Translations under genes and position numbers: made by a program
Notes under the pieces: generated by a model
Seen by the model: only the letters and a program-made list of their open reading frames with translations
Database searches by the model: none
What the model was told of the DNA's origin: nothing
Part shown: positions 34,957-45,000 of the stretch, piece by piece
How the letters are laid out: each line of letters begins with the position of its first letter
How positions within the stretch are numbered: the first letter of the stretch is position 1
Source: Lepus europaeus
Taxonomy: Eukaryota > Chordata > Mammalia > Lagomorpha > Leporidae
Direction: 5' to 3'
NCBI RefSeq assembly: GCF_033115175.1
Contig: NC_084847.1
Coordinates: forward strand, 50,973,612 to 51,037,611
DNA: 64,000 nucleotides

Positions 34957-35302
34957 TTAAAAGATTTATTTATTTGAAAGAGTTACAGAGAAGGAGGGAG
35001 AGATAGAGACAGAGACAGAGTCAGAGAGAGAGAGAGAGAGGAGACCTTCCATCCACTGGTTCACTCTCCAAATGGCAGCAATGACCAGGGCTGAGCCAGG
35101 CTGAAGCCAGGAGCCTGGAGCTTCTTCCAGGTCTCCCACACAGGTGCAGGGGCCCAAGTACTTGGCCATGTTCCTGCTGCTCTCCCAGGCCATAGCAGAG
35201 AGCTGGATCAAAAGTAGAGCAGCCAGAATTCGAACTGGTGCCCATATGGGACACCAGTGACACAGACGGCAGCTTCAACCACTATACCACAACACCAGCC
35301 CC
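34957..35302 (-). mobile_element. C-repeat SINE, ATAA-tailed, nested in MITE-like element
   Basis: AAAAGATTTATTTATTTGAA to CACTATACCACAACACCAGC; interrupts the same element a second time. Confidence 0.92.
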
Positions 35303-35414
35303 ACAAATTTTTTGGTATCAGAGTCACCTTACCCTTTAATTCTATTTTCACAGGCATCTTTTGAAGACTCCTCTTATTTATTGGCTAATTATTTTTAAAA
35401 ACTCAGCAGCAGCT

Positions 35415-35692
35415 CATTTTTATCTACTGGAAAAGCAGAGTGACAGAGACAGAGAGATCTTCCATTCGCTGGTTCACTCACCAAATGCCCACACAGTCAG
35501 GACTGGACCAGGCCACAGCCAGGAGCTAGACACTCCATCCGGGTCTCCCACACGGATGGCAGGGGCCCGAGCCCTTGAACCAGCTTCTGCTGCCTCCCAG
35601 CGTGTGTCAGGAGGAAGCCGTATCACAAGCAGAACAGCCGGAACTTGAGCCAGCATTCCAGTGTGGGGTGTCCACATCCCTAGTGGCAGCTT
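35415..35692 (-). mobile_element. Diverged C-repeat SINE
   Basis: CCATTCGCTGGTTCACTCAC, CCCACACGGATGGCAGGGGC, GAACTTGAGCCAGCATTCCA. Confidence 0.83.
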
Positions 35693-36084
35693 CCCCTTCA
35701 TAGGGTTGCGTTGTAGAAGGAGAGGAGGGTAGAGAGGACAGGAACTGCTGGGAGGAAGCGGGCAGGGACGCCACAGTGAGCAGATGACACTGAGCAGGGG
35801 CACAGCCACGTGGACTACAGAAGGAAGAGCATTCTAGGCCAAGGGGACAGCACGTGCAAAGGCCCTGGGGTGGAGGGAGGTGCTGGTACTTTTCACTTAG
35901 TGTCAGGAGGTCCGTGTGGCTGGAATCAGGTGTAGGAGTTTGAGGGTGGGGGGAAGGGAGGGCAGGCAGATGCCACACGGAGGCCAGGACCCTCGGGGCC
36001 CTGTAGGGCTGGGGGTCTTCTCTTCCTTGACCCTGACTGGCTTGTAGCATTTGTCTGAGGATCGTTGCCAAAAATTCATTATTT
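35693..36084. other. Intergenic, ancient repeat-like
   Basis: AGCATTCTAGGCCAAGGGGA and CACGTGCAAAGGCCCTGGGG belong to an old dispersed repeat pattern also seen near 42660. No gene. Confidence 0.45.
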
Positions 36085-36127
36085 TTTTTTAAAGTGTTTA
36101 TTTTTGTCTTGTTTGAAAGGCAGAGCA

Positions 36128-36160
<33 letters not shown>

Positions 36161-36410
36161 CTCTTCCATCCAGATTCCCACAGCAGCCAGGGCTGGGCCG
36201 GGAAGCCAGGAGCCATGGGCTCCATCCAGGTCTTTCATGTGGGTGTTAGGGACCCAGATACTGTGTCATCGTCGCCTGCTGTCCCCCAAGGCTGTGTATT
36301 AGCAGGAAGCTGGATTGGAGGCGGAGGCGCTGGGGCTCTCGTACCAGGCACTCCAATGTGGGAGGCAGGTGTCCCTAGCGGGGAGGTAACTCCCTGCCAC
36401 ATAGCACCCC
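36085..36410 (-). mobile_element. Diverged C-repeat SINE
   Basis: TTTTGTCTTGTTTGAAAGGC, GA tract, GTTAGGGACCCAGATACTG, to CCACATAGCACCCC. Confidence 0.83.
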
Positions 36411-36485
36411 AGGAAAGTCATCCTACTGGCCCTCGTCGAGGTGAGCAACCCTTACCCAGGGCCCAGCAATTCTAGTTCCAAAATG

Positions 36486-36782
36486 CTGGGGCTGGAGCTG
36501 TTGGCATAGCGGGTAAAGCTGCCACCTCCAGTGCAGGCATCCCATAGTGTCGCCGGTTCGAGTCCCGGCTGCTCCACTTCCTGGGTAAGCAGTGGAAGAT
36601 GGCCAAAGTCTTGGGCCCCTGCACCCACGTGGGAGACCCAGAAGCTCCTGGCTTCAGCCTGGCCCAGCTCTGGCTGTTGTGGCCATCTGGGGAGTGAACC
36701 AGCAGAAGGAAGACCTCTCTCGCCCTCTCTGCCTCTCCCTCTATGTAACTCTGCTTTCAAATAAACAGGTAAATCTTCAAGA
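36486..36782 (+). mobile_element. C-repeat SINE, ATAA-tailed
   Basis: GGGGCTGGAGCTGTTGGCAT start, CCGGTTCGAGTCCCGGCT, CAAATAAACAGGTAAATCTT end. Confidence 0.9.
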
Positions 36783-36861
36783 AGAAATGCTAAGTGGAAG
36801 GACAGATTGCAGTTAGACACAGAGTGCTGCCACTGATTAGAAGTTAGAAAAAAAACAAACC

Positions 36862-37217
36862 GGCCGGCGCCGGGGCTCAACAGGCTGATCCTCCACCTTG
36901 CGGCGCCGGCACACCGGGTTCTAGTCCCAGTTGGGGCGCCGGACTCTGTCCCGGTTGCCCCTCTTCCAGGCCAGCTCTCTGCTATGGCCCGGGAAGGCAG
37001 TGGAGGATGGCCCAAGTGCTTGGGCTCTGCACCCCATGGGAGACCAGGAGAAGCACCTGGCTCCTGGCATCGAATCAGCGCGATGAGCCAGCCGCAGCGG
37101 CCATTGGAGGGTGAACCAACGGCTAAAAGGAAGACCTTTCTCTTTGTCTCTCTCTCTCACTATCCACTCTGCCTGTCAAAAAAAAAAAAAAAGAAAGAAA
37201 GAAAGAAAAAAAAAAAC
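36862..37217 (+). mobile_element. C-repeat SINE, A-tailed (left arm of inverted pair)
   Basis: CGGCCGGCGCCGGGGCTCAA start; A-rich tail with GAAAGAAAG. Tail-to-tail with the next element across about 40 bp. Confidence 0.95.
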
Positions 37218-37257
37218 CAGTAAACAGTAGTACATCACAGTACGGACAACCTATGTC

Positions 37258-37605
37258 TCTTTTTTTTTTTAATTTTTGACAGGCAGAGTAGACAGTGAGA
37301 GAGAGAGACAGAGGAGAAAGGTCTTCCTTTTGCCGTTGGTTCACCCTCCAATGGCCGCCCCGGTAGGCATGCTGCGGCCGGCGCACCGCGCTGATCCGAT
37401 GGCAGGAGCCAGGTGCTTCTCCTGGTCTCCCATGGGGTGCAGGGCCCAAGGACCTGGGCCATCCTCCACTGCCTTCCCGGGCCACAGCAGAGAGCTGGCC
37501 TGGAAGAGGGGCAACCGGGACAGGATCGGTGCCCCGACCGGGACTAGAACCCGGTGTGCCGGCGCCGCAAGGCGGAGGATTAGCCTATTGAGCCGCGGCG
37601 CCGGC
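37258..37605 (-). mobile_element. C-repeat SINE, A-tailed (right arm of inverted pair)
   Basis: T-run, TTTGACAGGCAGAGTAGACA, end GCCGCGGCGCCGGCC. Target duplication AACCTATGTCTCTT at both ends. Confidence 0.96.
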
Positions 37606-37831
37606 CAACCTATGTCTCTTAAAAGCGTGCACAGCAGCAGGTGCTGGGCTCCGTCTGCCTAGCCAGGTCCAGACCCCACTTCCTACTCATCGCCCGACTG
37701 CTCCGTGCCTCAGTTTACCCTTCCTCAAAGTGGGATAAGAAAGGGAAGAGGAGTGGACGGTGTAGAAGGCATTGGCAGGATCGACAATGCTTGCCCCTTT
37801 TTTTGCTATAAAGGAGGTAAAATGTTAATAT

Positions 37832-38012
37832 GTCCTGGCACAGTGGCTAAGGCCTGTCATGGAGTCCCAGCCTCCTCCTAATGTGAACTCCGGGAGGCAG
37901 CAGTCGGGTGATGGTTCAAGTCCCTGGGTCCCTGCCACCCACGTGGGAGACCCGGATGGAGTTCAGAGCTCCTGGCATTGGCCCGGCTCAGCCCCAGCTG
38001 TCGGCGGTGGAT
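37832..38012 (+). mobile_element. Diverged, truncated C-repeat SINE
   Basis: GTCCTGGCACAGTGGCTAAG start, CACGTGGGAGACCCGGATGG, no tail. Confidence 0.78.
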
Positions 38013-38261
38013 CCGTGAGGGCTGACGTTATTCTCAGTGTATTTGGAATAGTTCACGGTGAAAACACTGGCGATGGGAAGCGCACAAGGAGAACCCTCCA
38101 CACTTGCACGCACTCTGCCTCCCGAAAGGCACACTGGGTCACAGAGCGGTTGCCCACAGCCCTCCGCCTTCTCCTCGCTCTACACGGCCCTGCGGGATTG
38201 TGCTGCAGCCCCCACCCCCACCCCTTCCCCATGGATGCAGCCCCGGTGCACGCCGGTGTGG

Positions 38262-38405
38262 CCGTGTGCACTCATTCATTCATTCATTCACTCAGGGACT
38301 CTGCAGCCCTTCTCTGGGCCGGCTGCTCCAGGCTGCCCAGACAGACATGGTGAACAGGACGGACAGAGTTCCTGCTCTCAGCGTCAGCCCAGAGGGGAAA
38401 ACAAA
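38262..38405. mobile_element. Ancient repeat-like segment
   Basis: CATT run, CTCAGGGACTCTGCAGCCC, CCAGACAGACATGGTGAACA and GACAGAGTTCCTGCTCTCAG; the pattern parallels 34298-34465. Confidence 0.5.
38268..38293. repeat. (CATT)n microsatellite
   Basis: About six CATT units (CATTCATTCATTCATT and on), at the edge of an ancient repeat-like segment. Confidence 0.85.
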
Positions 38406-38479
38406 CAGCACACAGGCAACCGACGGCGGCTAAGAACCACGCAGCAGTAAGCAGGGGCCTGGGGTAGAGGGCAGTGCCC

Positions 38480-38758
38480 CTCCCAGGTTAAGCCAACGGG
38501 GGTATACATCTCAGGTCCTGGGATCAGCGTCAAATGCCCCTCCCAGAAGAAGAAGGACCCCTAGCAGAGCGCCTGGTTCAAGTTCTGGTTCCTGCTCATG
38601 CGCACCACGGGAGGAGGCAGGTGATGGTTCAAGTACTCGGGTCCCTGCTACCCACATGGGAGACCCCACACGGAGTTCCCGGCTCTTGCCTGGCCCAGCC
38701 CCGGCTGTTGTGGGCATTTGGAAGATCTGTGTCTCTGTGCCTTCCAAATAATTGCTAA
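38480..38758 (+). mobile_element. Diverged C-repeat SINE
   Basis: CACATGGGAGACCCCACACG, TTGCCTGGCCCAGCCCCGG, ending near TTCCAAATAATT. Confidence 0.75.
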
Positions 38759-38999
38759 GGAGGCCTCTGGTAGAGTGGAATGATTGGAGAAGAACCACGG
38801 GAGGAGAGAGAACTGCCAGCCGCTTTGTTTACGGGAAGCGTTCAGCTTCTGAGCTGTGTCCTATGGATGTGGTGGGATGCGCGTGGGCAGGGAAGGAGGG
38901 AAGACTGGCACCACGTGGGAGCATTCCCAAGGAAAGGAGCCGTTCCCAGAGAAGTGTGTATAAGGATCTGTGAGTGGCAATTTTAAAAACTGACAACCC

Positions 39000-39287
39000 T
39001 GGGCGGAGTTGTGGCGTCCTGGGGGAAGCCCGAGCCGCCCGCATCACCTGTGAACGCCGGTTGTGTCCCGGCTCCTCTACTTCTGATCCAGCTCCCTGCC
39101 AAGGGCCTGGGGAAAGCAGCAGAGGGTGGTCCAAGTTCTTGGGTTCTTGCCACTCCTGTGGGTGACCCGGATGAAGCTCCTGGCTTCGGCCCTGGGCATT
39201 GTGGCCATCTAGAGAGAGGGCCAGCAGATGGAAAAATCTCTCTCTTCCTCTCTCTGTAATTCTTTCAAATAAATAATTTTAAAAAAA
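39000..39287 (+). mobile_element. C-repeat SINE, ATAA-type
   Basis: GGGCGGAGTTGTGGCGTCCT start, TACTTCTGATCCAGCTCCCT; TTCAAATAAATAATTTT end. Confidence 0.85.
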
Positions 39288-39775
39288 GTTATAAGACAGT
39301 TTCAAGGGAAAGAAACATCAGGCATTTCCCCCCCCAAATCATATGAAAGGGGAAGAGAAAGGCGCCGAGGGTAGACTTTGGTAATTATGATCATTCAAAC
39401 AAACGTCTCCAGAGCCCAGGTCGTGGGAGGCATCTGCACAGTTGATGCCCAGGACGGCGACTATGCCCCCTGCGTGGACCCCTCCAGCCTGGCTGGCTGA
39501 CTGGCGTGAGCAGCTGGCCGGTGCTGACCGAGCACCTAGTAGGTGCAAGGAAGAAACCTGGGAGCAGGGGGCAGGCACCCTGTCCTCCATGCGTACAGGT
39601 GAAAAATTAGCAGACCACAGTGCTGCCCTCCCCAGAGCATTTCCACAGAGGCCAGGCTTTCTTGGGTGGGGGGTGGGGGGGCTTGGAAACTAAGATAAAA
39701 ATAGAGAGCGATGCAAATTCTGGAGCCCACACTTATTTGAATGACTAATTAGCCGCCCTCGGGACTGGGTCTTCA
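39288..39775. other. Intergenic unique sequence
   Basis: About 490 bp free of SINEs. No gene or RNA recognised. Confidence 0.4.
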
Positions 39776-40095
39776 GAGGCCTGCGTGGTGACGGTGATGC
39801 AGCAGCGGATTAAACTGCTGCCGGACACGGGGGCGGGAAGGAGGGGACATCCAGTGGGGAATCCCAGCTGCTCCGCTTCTGATCCAGCTTCCTGCTAGTG
39901 TTGCCTGGGAAGGCAGCGGAAGACGGCCTATGTGCTCGGGACCGTACCTGTCATATGGGAGACCCGGCTGGAGCTCCTGGTTCCCGGCTTCAGCCTGGCC
40001 CAGGCCTGGCTGTTGCAGCCATTTGGGGAGTGAACCAGCACATGCAAGTGTGCGCTCTATGCCACAGCACCGGCCCCAATTTTTTAAGATGCTTA
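39776..40095 (+). mobile_element. Chimeric C-repeat SINE
   Basis: A plus-strand copy (CTGCTCCGCTTCTGATCCAG to GGGGAGTGAACCAGCACATG) is joined at about 40045 to a minus-strand 5' end (CTATGCCACAGCACCGGCCC). Confidence 0.78.
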
Positions 40096-40098
40096 TTT

Positions 40099-40410
40099 GG
40101 GGGGCCAGCACTGTGGCATAGTAGGTTAAGTTGCCACCTGTGGTGCCAGCATCCCATATAGTTACTTGTTCAAGTCCCAGCTGTTCCACTTCTGATCCAG
40201 CTCTCTGCTGTGGCCAGGGAGTGCAGTAGAAGATGGCCCAAGTGCTTGGGCCCCTGCACCCACATGGGAGACCCGGAAGATCCTGACTCCTGACTTTGGT
40301 CTGGCCCAGACCTGGCCGCTGTGGCCATTTGGGGAGTGAACTAGCAGATGGAAGATCTCTCTCTATATATATAACTTTGCCTTTCAAACAAACAAAAATA
40401 AATCTTTTTT
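40099..40410 (+). mobile_element. C-repeat SINE, ATAA-tailed
   Basis: GGGGCCAGCACTGTGGCATA start; CTCTATATATATAACTTTG variant tail then AAAATAAATCTTTT. Confidence 0.9.
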
Positions 40411-40575
40411 TAAAAGATTTTCTTTGGAAAGGCAGACTTACAGAGAGGGGGAGAAACAGAGCTTCTATCATTGGTTCACTCCCCAAATGGCCCCAACAGC
40501 CAGCACTTTGCCAGACCAAAGCCAGAAACTCCATCCAGGTCGTCTGAGTGGGTGGCAGTGACCCAAGAACTTGAA
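40411..40575 (-). mobile_element. C-repeat SINE, 3' half
   Basis: AAAAGATTTTCTTTGGAAAG through CATTGGTTCACTCCCC and GAGTGGGTGGCAGTGACCC. Confidence 0.82.
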
Positions 40576-40639
40576 TTTTTTATGTACCCTCACATGAAGA
40601 TTTTCACTGATGATAACAAATAATAGCAGCTTTGGGAGT

Positions 40640-40866
40640 CGGGGTGTCAACATTCGGCCCAGCCTCCTGCCATCAGACGACCTGGGGATGATCCCAGGCT
40701 CCGGCTCCTGACCCAGCTTTCTGAAGACGTGCACCCTGGGAGGCGGTGGAAGGCTCAGGTCGTTGGTTACCTGGGCTGAGTTCTTGGCTCCTGTCCTGGG
40801 GGCATTTGGGGAACACACCATTAGATTAGACACACCATTGTCTCTCTCTCTCTGCCTGTCAAATAC
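40640..40866 (+). mobile_element. Very diverged C-repeat SINE
   Basis: GTCGGGGTGTCAACATTCGG, CTCCTGACCCAGCTTTCTG, GGGAGGCGGTGGAAGGCTC, then a CT tract. Confidence 0.6.
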
Positions 40867-40867
40867 A

Positions 40868-41142
40868 CTGAGAGAGAGAGAGAGGTCCTCCATCCGCTGG
40901 TTCACTCCCCAATTGGCCGCAACGGCCAAAGCTGTGCCGATCCAGAGCCAGGAGCCAGGAGCTTCTTCTGGGTCTCCCAGGTGGGTGCAGGGGCCCAAGG
41001 ACTTGGACCACCTTCTACTGCTTTCCCAGGCCACAGCAGAGAGCTGGATGGGAAGTGGAGCAGCCGGGACTTGAACCGGCGCCCATATGGGATGCGGGCA
41101 CTGCAGGCGGTGGTTTACCCGCTATGCCACAGTGCCGGCCCC
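40868..41142 (-). mobile_element. C-repeat SINE
   Basis: GA tract, CTCCATCCGCTGGTTCACTC to CTATGCCACAGTGCCGGCCC. Ends about 300 bp before the RFC2 CpG island. Confidence 0.92.
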
Positions 41143-41399
41143 TACATCTGTTTTTTTTATATACTAAAAAATAAAGACAGAGGAAGAACGGGAGGAAGGG
41201 AGAAACAGACACGGCGCCCTGGAGGGGAGCAGCCCAGTTCCTCAAGGCTGATCCAAGCTGTTCTGGAAATGGGCAGGTGGAGAGAGCCAGGCTCCGCCCT
41301 GGGGGCAGAAGAGAAAGAAGCCCCCCCATGACGATGCAATAGGAGGAGGATTTTATGCAGATCCCCCAGTCCAGACCCCCAGGCCCTTCCTTGGCCTGC

Positions 41400-42090
41400 A
41401 GACCCCCACTGCTGGGAGCAGCCTCCGCGGGGGGCCCAGGGCGCAGCGCGGATCCCGGTGGCTTTCAGTCTTTATTCTGGATTGTTAACGGCGATGACGC
41501 ATTCGGGCCGCGGCAGGAAATATCAGATATGCATCCATTTTTCAGGATGAAAAAAAAAAAAAAAGGAAAATGCAATCACCTCCGACGGAGAGACGGCTTG
41601 CGTCTCCTCCCCGGCCGCACCCGGGGCGGCGCGGGGGTTCGAGAGCGCCCCCTGGCCGCCCTGCCCGGTCGGGTCTAGCGCCCAGCTCGGACGCCAGCTC
41701 CCGCGCGGCAACCGCGGCCTCTAGCGACGGACAGCGGCCCGGGCAAAAGCCGCAGCGCTCTGCGCAGGCGCAGAAAGGGGGGGGGCGCGCGCTCGCGACC
41801 TCCGCTCCCGCCCGGCGTTCCCGCGACCAGGGGGCGGGGCCGTGCGTGATGGCGTCACGGGGCGGGGCCTCGGGCTCGGCGGGAAGCAGACGCGCGAGGA
41901 TGGAGGTGCAGGAGAGTGGCGCGGTCCAGGACGCTGCGCCTGTCGCCGGCAAGGCGTCCAGCAGCGCCGGCCACTACGAGCTGCCGTGGTGAGGGGCCCA
42001 GGCCGTAGATCGGACATGAGGGCGAGGAACCGGGGGGCGGCGAGGGCTTGTTGGGGGGCCCCAAGGGGGGGCAGGCGGCGTGGAGAGTCG
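41400..42090 (+). promoter_or_regulatory. RFC2: CpG island spanning RFC2 promoter and exon 1
   Basis: A CpG-dense island covers the start of RFC2. Just upstream of the ATG are an NRF1-type palindrome TGCGCAGGCGCA (41761-41772), an E2F-type TTCCCGCG (41818-41825), Sp1 boxes (GGGGGCGGGGCC near 41831), an ATF/CRE-like GGCGTCACG (about 41851-41859), a second Sp1 box, and an E2F-type GGCGGGAAG (41878-41886) only 14 nt before the start codon. No TATA box is seen. This layout fits a housekeeping, S-phase-induced replication gene. Individual sites are motif matches only. Confidence 0.85.
41900..41988 (+). CDS. RFC2: RFC2 coding exon 1
   Basis: The exon starts [17 protein letters not shown] and ends GHYELP plus two bases of W30, with donor CCGTG|GTGAGG. 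The chosen ATG has a strong context (A at -3, G at +4). An in-frame upstream ATG exists at 41849. Confidence 0.93.
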
Positions 42091-45000
42091 GCCTCACCGC
42101 TTTTTCTTGCCTTTTTTTTTTTTTTTTGACAGGCAGAGTGGACAGTGAGAGAGAGACAGAGAGAAAGGTCTTCCTTCCATTGGTTCACCCTCCAGTGGCC
42201 GCTGCGGCCGGCTCATTGCGCTGATCTGAAGCCAGGAGCCAGGTGCTTCTCCTGGTCTCCCATGGGGTGCAGGGTCCAAGGACCTGGGCCATCCTCCACT
42301 GCACTCCCGGGCCACAGCAGAGAGCTGGCCTGGAAGAGGGGCAACCGGGACAGAATCCGGTGCCCCGACCGGGACTAGAACCCGGTGTGCCGGCGCCGCA
42401 AGGCGGAGGATTAGCCTGTTAAGCCACAGTGCCGGCCCTCACTGCTTTTTCGTTCTACGCTTCCATGCGGTTACCAGTTCTTCATGACCCGTGTGGTCTG
42501 TGTTGTATTTTTATTGTCTTCTATTGGCCTGTAATGCAGTTAACAAGTAGATGTGCTGAGCATTCGATGAGAGGTAGGGCCCCGTGAAGGCCTGGTACTT
42601 GAGCAAAAAGGCCCCAAGTCAAGCCTTGTGGCTTCGTGGAGGAGGCGGTTTTGGGCAGGGGGAGCAGCTGTGCAAAGGCCCGGAAGAGGAGAACACTTGC
42701 CTTGTTCAAAACCCAGCTATGGCGGACCGCATTGCCCGAGTGGCCAGTCCCGCCCGAGTGGCCAGTCCTGGCTGCTCCGCTTCCGATCCAGCTCCCTGCT
42801 AACGCGCCTGGGAAAGCAGTGGAGGATGACCCGAGTGCCTGGGCCCTACACCTGTGTAGGAAATCCTGGCTCCGGCCTGGCCCAACCCTGGGCTGTTGGC
42901 GGCCATCCGGGGAGTGAACCAGCAGATGGAAGATCTCTCTCTGTGTCTCCCTCTATAGCTCTGCCTTTCAAATAAATAAAGTAAATCTTAAAAAAAAAAA
43001 AAAAAAATCCAGCTGCAGTTCAGTTCCTGCTATTCCCAGCCCCTGCTTTGTGGGTGTGGTGGGTACAGCTGCTGCCTGCGGTGCCGGCATCCCATATGGG
43101 CGCCGGTTCGAGTCCCGGCTGCTCCTCTTCCGATCCAGCTCTCTGCTGTGGCCTGGGAAAGCAGTGGAAGATGGCCCAAGTGCTTGGGCCTCTGCACCTG
43201 TGTGGGAGACCCAGAAGATGCTCCTGGCTTCGGATCAGTGCAGCTCCAGCCGTTACAGCCATCTGGGGAGTGAACCAGCTGATGGAAGACCTCTCTCTCT
43301 GTCTCTCTCTAACTCTGCCTTTCAAATAAATAAAATAAATCTTTTTTTTTTTTTAAAGGCATTTCACAAAGTTTCCAGAAAGGTGGAATGAAAGAGAAGT
43401 TTATGTTGATGCAAAAAATTTTTGAAATCCATGCAGCCTTTTCACAGTATTTTAGGGGGAAAAGCCTCTTCTAAAAATTTATTTATTTGGAAAGCAGAGA
43501 GACAGAGATCTCCCATCAGATAATTCACTCCCCAAATGTTACAACGGCCAGGCCTGGGCCAGCACTGAATCCAGGAGCCTGGAGCTCCATCCAGGTCTCC
43601 CACATGGGTGCAGGGGCCCAGGCCCTCGGGCCATCCTCCACTGCCTTCCCAGGCGCATTAGCAGGGAGCTGGACTGGAAGCGGAGCAGCCGGGACTGGAA
43701 CGGGATGTCTGCTGCGGGTGGCAGCTTAGTCCCCTGTGCCACAGCGCTGGCCCCTTCACAGTAGCCTTTGAGGCCCCCGTGGCGGGGGCTTGCCGAGCTG
43801 AATCTCCCTGGGGAAGGCCATTTAGAGCGAGAGTCGGGAGATGCTAGCTCCGCCTTTGCTTTCTGCTTGGAATCTGCAGCTCCTTACACAGTGCCGGCAT
43901 TGACAAGGGGCTAAATACAAAGAAAAAAAAAAAAAAGTAGGAACAAGCGTGTTCTGTTTGCTGGCCTTGGGGGAGACCTGCGTCTGCTTCCTGCAGTGTG
44001 CGACAAGCCAGCTTTGTCGCCCGCCTGTTCTGTTTCTGGAGCAGAGCAGCCCCTGTACAGGGTGCGAGCTGAAGGCAGAGGAAGTGCCGATGGCCAGGTC
44101 CTCGTGAGTCCCCTGCTGTTCGGGTCCTCAGCTGGAGAAAGCCACGTTCCCCCCCCAGCACGGCGTGAGACTCCGCCCCGGCCCCTCTGCCACCCCCGGC
44201 CTGCCCTGCCGTGCGCTTGGCACACATACAGCTGTGGAAACTGGCAGGCGAGGGGCCTGGCGCACCCACGTCTGGCTCGCCAGATGCCGTGGGTGCCGAG
44301 TGAGCCCAGTGTCTGCTGTGACGGGCAGGCTGTGTTCCCCACGGCGTCCCGTCGCTCCCGATGGCCACTTCCGGCCCGTCTCCAGAGAACACAGGTGTTT
44401 CTCTGCTGCCCAAGCACTTCCATCCAAACCCCGACTCCTCGGCCTCTTTCTGTCGATTCCGTAAAATCCTCCGGCGAAACTCTGGGGTCGCCCATTCATG
44501 CTTCCATTCGCTGGTTCACTCCCCAGATGGCCGCACAGCTGGAGCTGGATCAGGCTGAAGCCAGGAGCCAGGAGCTTCTTCCGGGTCTCGCACATGGGTG
44601 CAGGGGCCTAAGCACTTGGGCCATCTTCTGCTGTTTCCCCAGGAGCATCAGCAGGGAGCTGGATGGGAAGTGGAGCAGCCGGGACTCGAACCGGTGCCCA
44701 CCTGGGATGGCGGCACTGCAGGCGGAGGCTAAACCTATGCCACAGCGCCAGCCCTCCATGCTTGCTTTATTTGGAAGGCAGAGACACAGACAGAGACCTT
44801 CCATTTGCTAGGAATGCTAGCAACAGCCAGGGCTGGGCTAGGCCAAAGCCGGGAGCCCGGAACTCCGTCCAGGTCTCACGTGGGTGGCAGGGAGCACTCG
44901 AGCCATCACCTGCTGCCTTCCCAGAGAGCACATTAACAGGGAGCCGCATCAGAAGCAGAGCCAGGACTCGAGCCGGACACCGCCCGCGTGGGATGTGGGT

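Larger units (their letters stand above)
34468..35373. mobile_element. MITE-like element with inverted termini, interrupted by two SINEs
   Basis: The left terminus GAGGGGACTTCCAAAGAGTT through GAAAACGGAATTAGAAG pairs with the reverse complement of the right terminus (TTAATTCTATTTTCACAGGC through TTTGAAGACTCCTC). Without the SINEs the element is about 225 bp (34468-34516, 34853-34956, 35303-35373). TTTATTTTGGTGCAAAAGC inside resembles mariner-derived repeats. I do not assign a family. Confidence 0.7.

Noticed and set aside
43844-44811. ORFs of 190-270 codons on both strands in RFC2 intron 1
   Set aside because: They run into SINE sequence (phrases such as '[15 protein letters not shown]') and show no splice or family support.
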